A DNA stretch of 64,000 nucleotides. Origin: Paenibacillus monticola. Lineage in GTDB: Bacteria > Bacillota > Bacilli > Paenibacillales > Paenibacillaceae. The stretch is from positions 372,001 through 436,000 of the forward strand of contig NZ_WJXB01000007.1 of NCBI RefSeq assembly GCF_009664975.1, given 5' to 3'. The translations under genes and the position numbers were made by a program. The notes below the pieces were generated by a model, which did not search any database, had not been told where the DNA came from, and saw nothing but the letters and a program-made list of their open reading frames with translations. Shown piece after piece: positions 60,888 through 64,000 of this stretch (position 1 is the stretch's first letter; every line of letters starts with the position of its first letter).

Positions 60888-61802
60888 CTACAGCTTGGTC
60901 AGCACATGCGCGCTCACAAAGTAATCCCTGTCTTCGTATTCGTCATGGACGAACTCCCACAGCAGCGAAAACCTTAATTCAACTTTATACAACCGCATAA
61001 TTTGCGGATGAACGTGGACAAATGCTCCCGGCAGGCACAAGCCTTGTTCAGCCAGATCCGGCAGATGCTCGTAAATCAGGTCCAAGTTTTCCCGGAGATT
61101 TCCTCCCGTCAGCTCCAGAGTCTTAAAAGTAGCCGGGCTGGTGTAGCCCGTTGTTTTCATGTGCTGCAGCAGCAGAGTATCGGTTAAATGAACAATCACC
61201 CCGTCCGATGCCAGGAGGCCACGCAAAGATTCAAAGATATTAATATGAATGCGTTCAAGCAGCCGATCCAGCTGAGTGCTGAATTCTGGCGTATGGGCAA
61301 CCTTATTTTTCTTCCGATAAAAAAAGGCGGAAATGAGCTGCGTCGTGAAGCATAAATTCATGACCACGTCAAAAGAGGGGTGCAGCGGCGAGAAATCCAC
61401 GTTAGGCAGCAAATCGTCGACCTTTTCTTTCAAGTCATCCAGCGAAGACACTTCCGCTCCTACTCCAGTCAGATCAATGATTACTCGTTCGTATTTTTCC
61501 GGGTGCGCCGACTTGGTCAGAAAGCGGTCCAGCGCTTTTTCATCGATATCGACAATCGTGATCCGTTCAAATATAGACTCAATGTACGAAATGGGCACAT
61601 CGTTTCCGTTCCCGGCCCCGAGTAATAAAATATGCCCGCGTCCGCAGCAGTTATGCTCCAGAGTTTGCTCCAGAACTTGCTGGATTTGATCCCGGTAGCC
61701 CCCCCAGTGCTGCCAGTCATGCTGGGTCGAGTCGTTTCGGAGGGTGTTGGCTTTGCGGAATTTGACGTAAGGGACATTGACTTTTCTCATAAATGGATTC
61801 AT
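60888..61802 (-). CDS. Class I SAM-dependent methyltransferase-like protein
   Basis: A 304-residue protein. ILLLGAGNGNDVPI gives a glycine-rich SAM motif I and ITIVDIDEKALDRFL the acidic end of strand 2; FDVVMNLCFTTQLISAFFY and the rest form an unusual C-terminal half. A conserved small family in Paenibacillus-like bacteria is likely, substrate unknown. The ATG at 61802 has AAAAGGTGA eight bases upstream, and GTG at 61814 is less likely. Confidence 0.75.
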   Translation of the reverse strand: MNPFMRKVNVPYVKFRKANTLRNDSTQHDWQHWGGYRDQIQQVLEQTLEHNCCGRGHILLLGAGNGNDVPISYIESIFERITIVDIDEKALDRFLTKSAHPEKYERVIIDLTGVGAEVSSLDDLKEKVDDLLPNVDFSPLHPSFDVVMNLCFTTQLISAFFYRKKNKVAHTPEFSTQLDRLLERIHINIFESLRGLLASDGVIVHLTDTLLLQHMKTTGYTSPATFKTLELTGGNLRENLDLIYEHLPDLAEQGLCLPGAFVHVHPQIMRLYKVELRFSLLWEFVHDEYEDRDYFVSAHVLTKL

Positions 61803-62016
61803 AGCGAGATTCACCTTTTCTATCTAGAATGGAGCATTAACAATTCATTAAATCCATCAAAATCAAGATATTTGATTTTCAGAGGTTCATTATTTAATAT
61901 TGGAACTCTAGCTGTATCTTTTCTGCGCACGTATATAACCACTCTTCAGACAAAACTGATCAATTTCTTGTTTTTAAGATGTGTAGCTGATCATCTATCG
62001 GATTGAGTGAGCACAT

Positions 62017-62517
62017 TTATTGATCTAGAAATATTTGTTTATGTCTTTCTTGCTTTGGGATTAAGGGGTACCTCTGAAAAATCTCCATGCCTTCCTCTTC
62101 GAGTACAGGACCAATAACTTGCGTTCGGCCTGACCCAAATAATAAATCCTTACATGTTGGTTTCTGATTCCCCTTACTCACTGCCTTGAGTTTTTCTTGT
62201 GATACCCCATACACAACTCGGGATATCCTTGACCAGTGGATTGCTCCGGAACACATAATACATGGTTCAGTGCTACTATATAAGGTATATCCCTCTAAGG
62301 AAAATATTTTGTTATTGGAGCAATATTCTCCAATAACATTTACCTCTGCATGAAGTGTCGGATTAGATTTAACAACACTTACGTCAAGAGACTTATACTT
62401 TAATTCATTGTTCTGTACAAGAATTGCAGCAAATGGGTCATAATTCAATGATGCAGACTCCGCTGCTAGTTGATACACCAATCTTATGAATTTTATATCA
62501 TCTATAGTGATGTCCAT
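62017..62517 (-). CDS. Nucleoside deaminase (cytidine/guanine deaminase-like)
   Basis: A 166-residue zinc deaminase. His-Ala-Glu in LHAEVNVI (56-58) and PCIMC (85-89) are the zinc and catalytic motifs of the cytidine deaminase-like superfamily; HWSRISRVVYG is typical of the guanine deaminase/TadA-like group. The exact substrate is open. The ATG at 62517 has ATAGGAGTTCGGAT in front; the longer frame to 62646 is unsupported. Confidence 0.85.
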   Translation of the reverse strand: MDITIDDIKFIRLVYQLAAESASLNYDPFAAILVQNNELKYKSLDVSVVKSNPTLHAEVNVIGEYCSNNKIFSLEGYTLYSSTEPCIMCSGAIHWSRISRVVYGVSQEKLKAVSKGNQKPTCKDLLFGSGRTQVIGPVLEEEGMEIFQRYPLIPKQERHKQIFLDQ

Positions 62518-62706
62518 ATCCGAACTCCTATCTAATGTGGTACGTGTCAGATTGGTCATTCTCAGCTTGTTCAGAATCTCCGTGTTGGTGATATAAAAAG
62601 GTCCCCTTCCATAAACAGTTGACCGCCTTTGCCGAGCTGGATTCATCTGTTTACGAGTTGGAAACCATTAAGTTCAATCTCTAAGGAACATATTACCATA
62701 TGACTA

Positions 62707-62880
62707 TTACCTTGAGGCAGTTTTATTTGATTCGATTATCTTATTGATTTTTTCAATGAGCTTATCCCTTTCCGATACTACAAATTTATATTCTTTCCCT
62801 GAATGAAGCTTGATCTAACCTCCAAGATTTCATTAATATAATTTCCAATAAGCTTCCTCAGTTTAAAATCGAATGATCTT
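62707..62880 (-). pseudogene. Fragment of an unidentified gene with frameshift
   Basis: The minus strand reads SFDFKLRKLIGNYINEILEV in one frame and, after a frame change, HSGKEYKFVVSERDKLIEKI then NKIIESNKTASR to a stop at 62707. It looks like a real C-terminus broken by a small deletion. I do not recognise the family. Confidence 0.5.
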
Positions 62881-62889
62881 CCTTCAGTT

Positions 62890-63030
62890 CTAGAAAATCC
62901 CTCTTGAGAGCAATTCGTTATAATCTCTCCAAAAATCATCGGTATTTAAAAATATAAAAACTATTGTCTCATTTTGATTGATCCATTTTCTCAACTCCCC
63001 GTCACTGTTCAGAAACAAATAAATCTACTT
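62890..63030 (-). pseudogene. Possible VOC-family remnant
   Basis: The minus strand reads ELRKWINQNETIVFIF then LNTDDFWRDYNELLSRGIF before a stop. FxLNTDDFWRDYxELxxRGI is frequent in VOC-family proteins. The beginning and the closing metal-binding strand are absent, so it is decayed. Confidence 0.45.
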
Positions 63031-63170
63031 TCATATAAATAAATTCGCATCAGTTAGATTTCCATATGTAGGATCATCTCCCTTATTTAAATGTTTGTGA
63101 CTTAATTTCAACTGGACCTTTACCGATAAAAATAAGATGTACATAGCTATCATTACAAGGAGGATATATT

Positions 63171-64000
63171 TTGAACAATGTCAAAAACAACAGCTCACTA
63201 TTTACAAAGAAATTGCACAGGATACTTCTGTCACTTCTCATTTTAACAGTATGGGCAGGATATTTCCCTAATCCCGCAGCCTATGCGGAAACCGGCGATA
63301 TACCGGTTATGAAATCATTTCCTGCCTCGGAACGGGTACGTTCTGAAGTTGAGTTTGCTTTTTCATATCCACATAGTAATTTACATATCGTTGTTACTGT
63401 AAAGCAAACTAGCTTTGATACCGGCGAGATCATCACCAACTCCTATGATTTTGAAGACCCTTCATTGAATTCCAAATATATATTAGGTGAACGGCCTATG
63501 AGCGGGAGTTCAGTCTTAACGCCTACCGGGCCGAAAAGCTATGTAGATGTAGTAGCCAAACTGGGTTCTACCCTCTATGAATTTGATTTCAACTCCAAGC
63601 AGCTAAAAAAAATCACGGATATCAATAATAAGTTTTCGGTTCGGGTGTATGGTTCTTTAGGTATCTATGAGACAATACACAATGAACTGTTAGCAGGTTA
63701 TTCTAGCACGGACAGGCACCAACTCTACTCCATTCAAACGAACAAAGCAATTTTGCCGCAAGGAAAATATGAAATTATCGAGCGGATTACTCCTCAAAAA
63801 AATGCCGGTTCTGGACCATTTGAAACTACAGATTATTTGACCGTTGGAAAATCCTTATCAGATAAAGGAACTGACAAATATTATTTGGTCTCTTATGGCG
63901 GGAAGCTTACTCCAATACCGACGATATATAATAAGTTCAATCATGATCAGAGCAAAAAAATCTACTCTTTATTGATGGAAAATGGAAATGGACAGCTTCA
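63171..64000 (+). CDS. Secreted hypothetical protein (partial, runs off the window)
   Basis: The TTG start has a perfect ribosome binding site (ACAAGGAGGATATATT). The N-terminus has a signal peptide (TKKLHRILLSLLILTVWAGYF, cleavage likely after AAYA in PNPAAYA-ETGD). The visible 276 codons stay open to the window end and contain many Tyr, Ser and Thr with beta-like pattern, as in extracellular proteins. No domain recognised. The end lies outside the window. Confidence 0.85.
   Translation, partial: MNNVKNNSSLFTKKLHRILLSLLILTVWAGYFPNPAAYAETGDIPVMKSFPASERVRSEVEFAFSYPHSNLHIVVTVKQTSFDTGEIITNSYDFEDPSLNSKYILGERPMSGSSVLTPTGPKSYVDVVAKLGSTLYEFDFNSKQLKKITDINNKFSVRVYGSLGIYETIHNELLAGYSSTDRHQLYSIQTNKAILPQGKYEIIERITPQKNAGSGPFETTDYLTVGKSLSDKGTDKYYLVSYGGKLTPIPTIYNKFNHDQSKKIYSLLMENGNGQL

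Larger units (their letters stand above)
62518..63170. other. Region with decayed gene fragments
   Basis: About 650 bases without an intact gene. Minus-strand fragments are listed separately. The right end has the ribosome binding site and presumably the promoter of the secreted protein that follows. Confidence 0.5.

Noticed and set aside
1-64000. CRISPR arrays, tRNA and rRNA genes, intact transposases or integrases
   Set aside because: None could be seen: no regular spacer-repeat series, no cloverleaf with CCA-type end, no transposase or recombinase motifs.

Overview
The window looks like a chromosomal segment of a low-GC Gram-positive endospore former, most likely Paenibacillus. The reasons are the FapR-controlled fatty acid operon joined to rnc-smc-ftsY, the ylb-type block (rsmD-coaD, ylbJ, ylbL, ylbM, ylbN-rpmF), consensus AGGAGG ribosome binding sites, frequent TTG/GTG starts, sporulation-type genes (ylbJ, YjcZ-like miniproteins) and an RTP-family replication terminator protein.

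Layout. 0-9.3 kb: the 5' end of a PRD/CAT antiterminator, a hybrid histidine kinase behind a DivIVA-domain gene, an RTP homologue, a stress protein, helicase HrpB and small genes. 9.4-10.4 kb: three decayed genes in a row (AraC, SRPBCC/AHSA1, NAD-dependent epimerase), the last two with internal deletions. 10.5-15 kb: an SDR oxidoreductase and a trio of ATP-grasp, alpha-E and transglutaminase genes. 15.2-28.1 kb: the core minus-strand block rpmF-yceD, then fapR-plsX-fabH-fabD-fabG-acpP-fabF-rnc-smc-ftsY, headed by a clear FapR box. 28.2-33 kb: ylbM, ylbL, ylbJ, coaD, rsmD. 33-40.4 kb: accessory genes, two related miniproteins, a secreted alpha/beta hydrolase and an isolated endolysin-holin pair. 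40.5-46.9 kb: a nitrite assimilation cluster nirB-nirD-nirC-cobA, divergent from an ANTAR regulator and a TrpD2-like gene. The nirB leader has the two-hairpin ANTAR target and a competing terminator, and a GlnR/TnrA-type box lies between the divergent genes. 47-53.3 kb: small genes, a PilZ protein, a five-gene double ABC transporter operon with a GntR regulator, a beta/gamma-crystallin protein and a rhodanese.

53.3-60.8 kb is the most interesting accessory region. It is bounded by imperfect repeats of the rhodanese 3' end and of its terminator plus downstream sequence. It holds an AT-rich two-gene unit, an OLD-like ATPase/TOPRIM protein directly followed by a C5 cytosine methyltransferase, divergent from a proteasome-like Ntn-hydrolase; an HpaB-type flavin monooxygenase and a TetR fragment follow. 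I read the first three genes as a candidate defence system; this is inference. The window ends with a methyltransferase, a cytidine/guanine-deaminase-like protein, decayed gene fragments and the start of a secreted protein.

No rRNA, tRNA, CRISPR array or intact insertion sequence was recognised.
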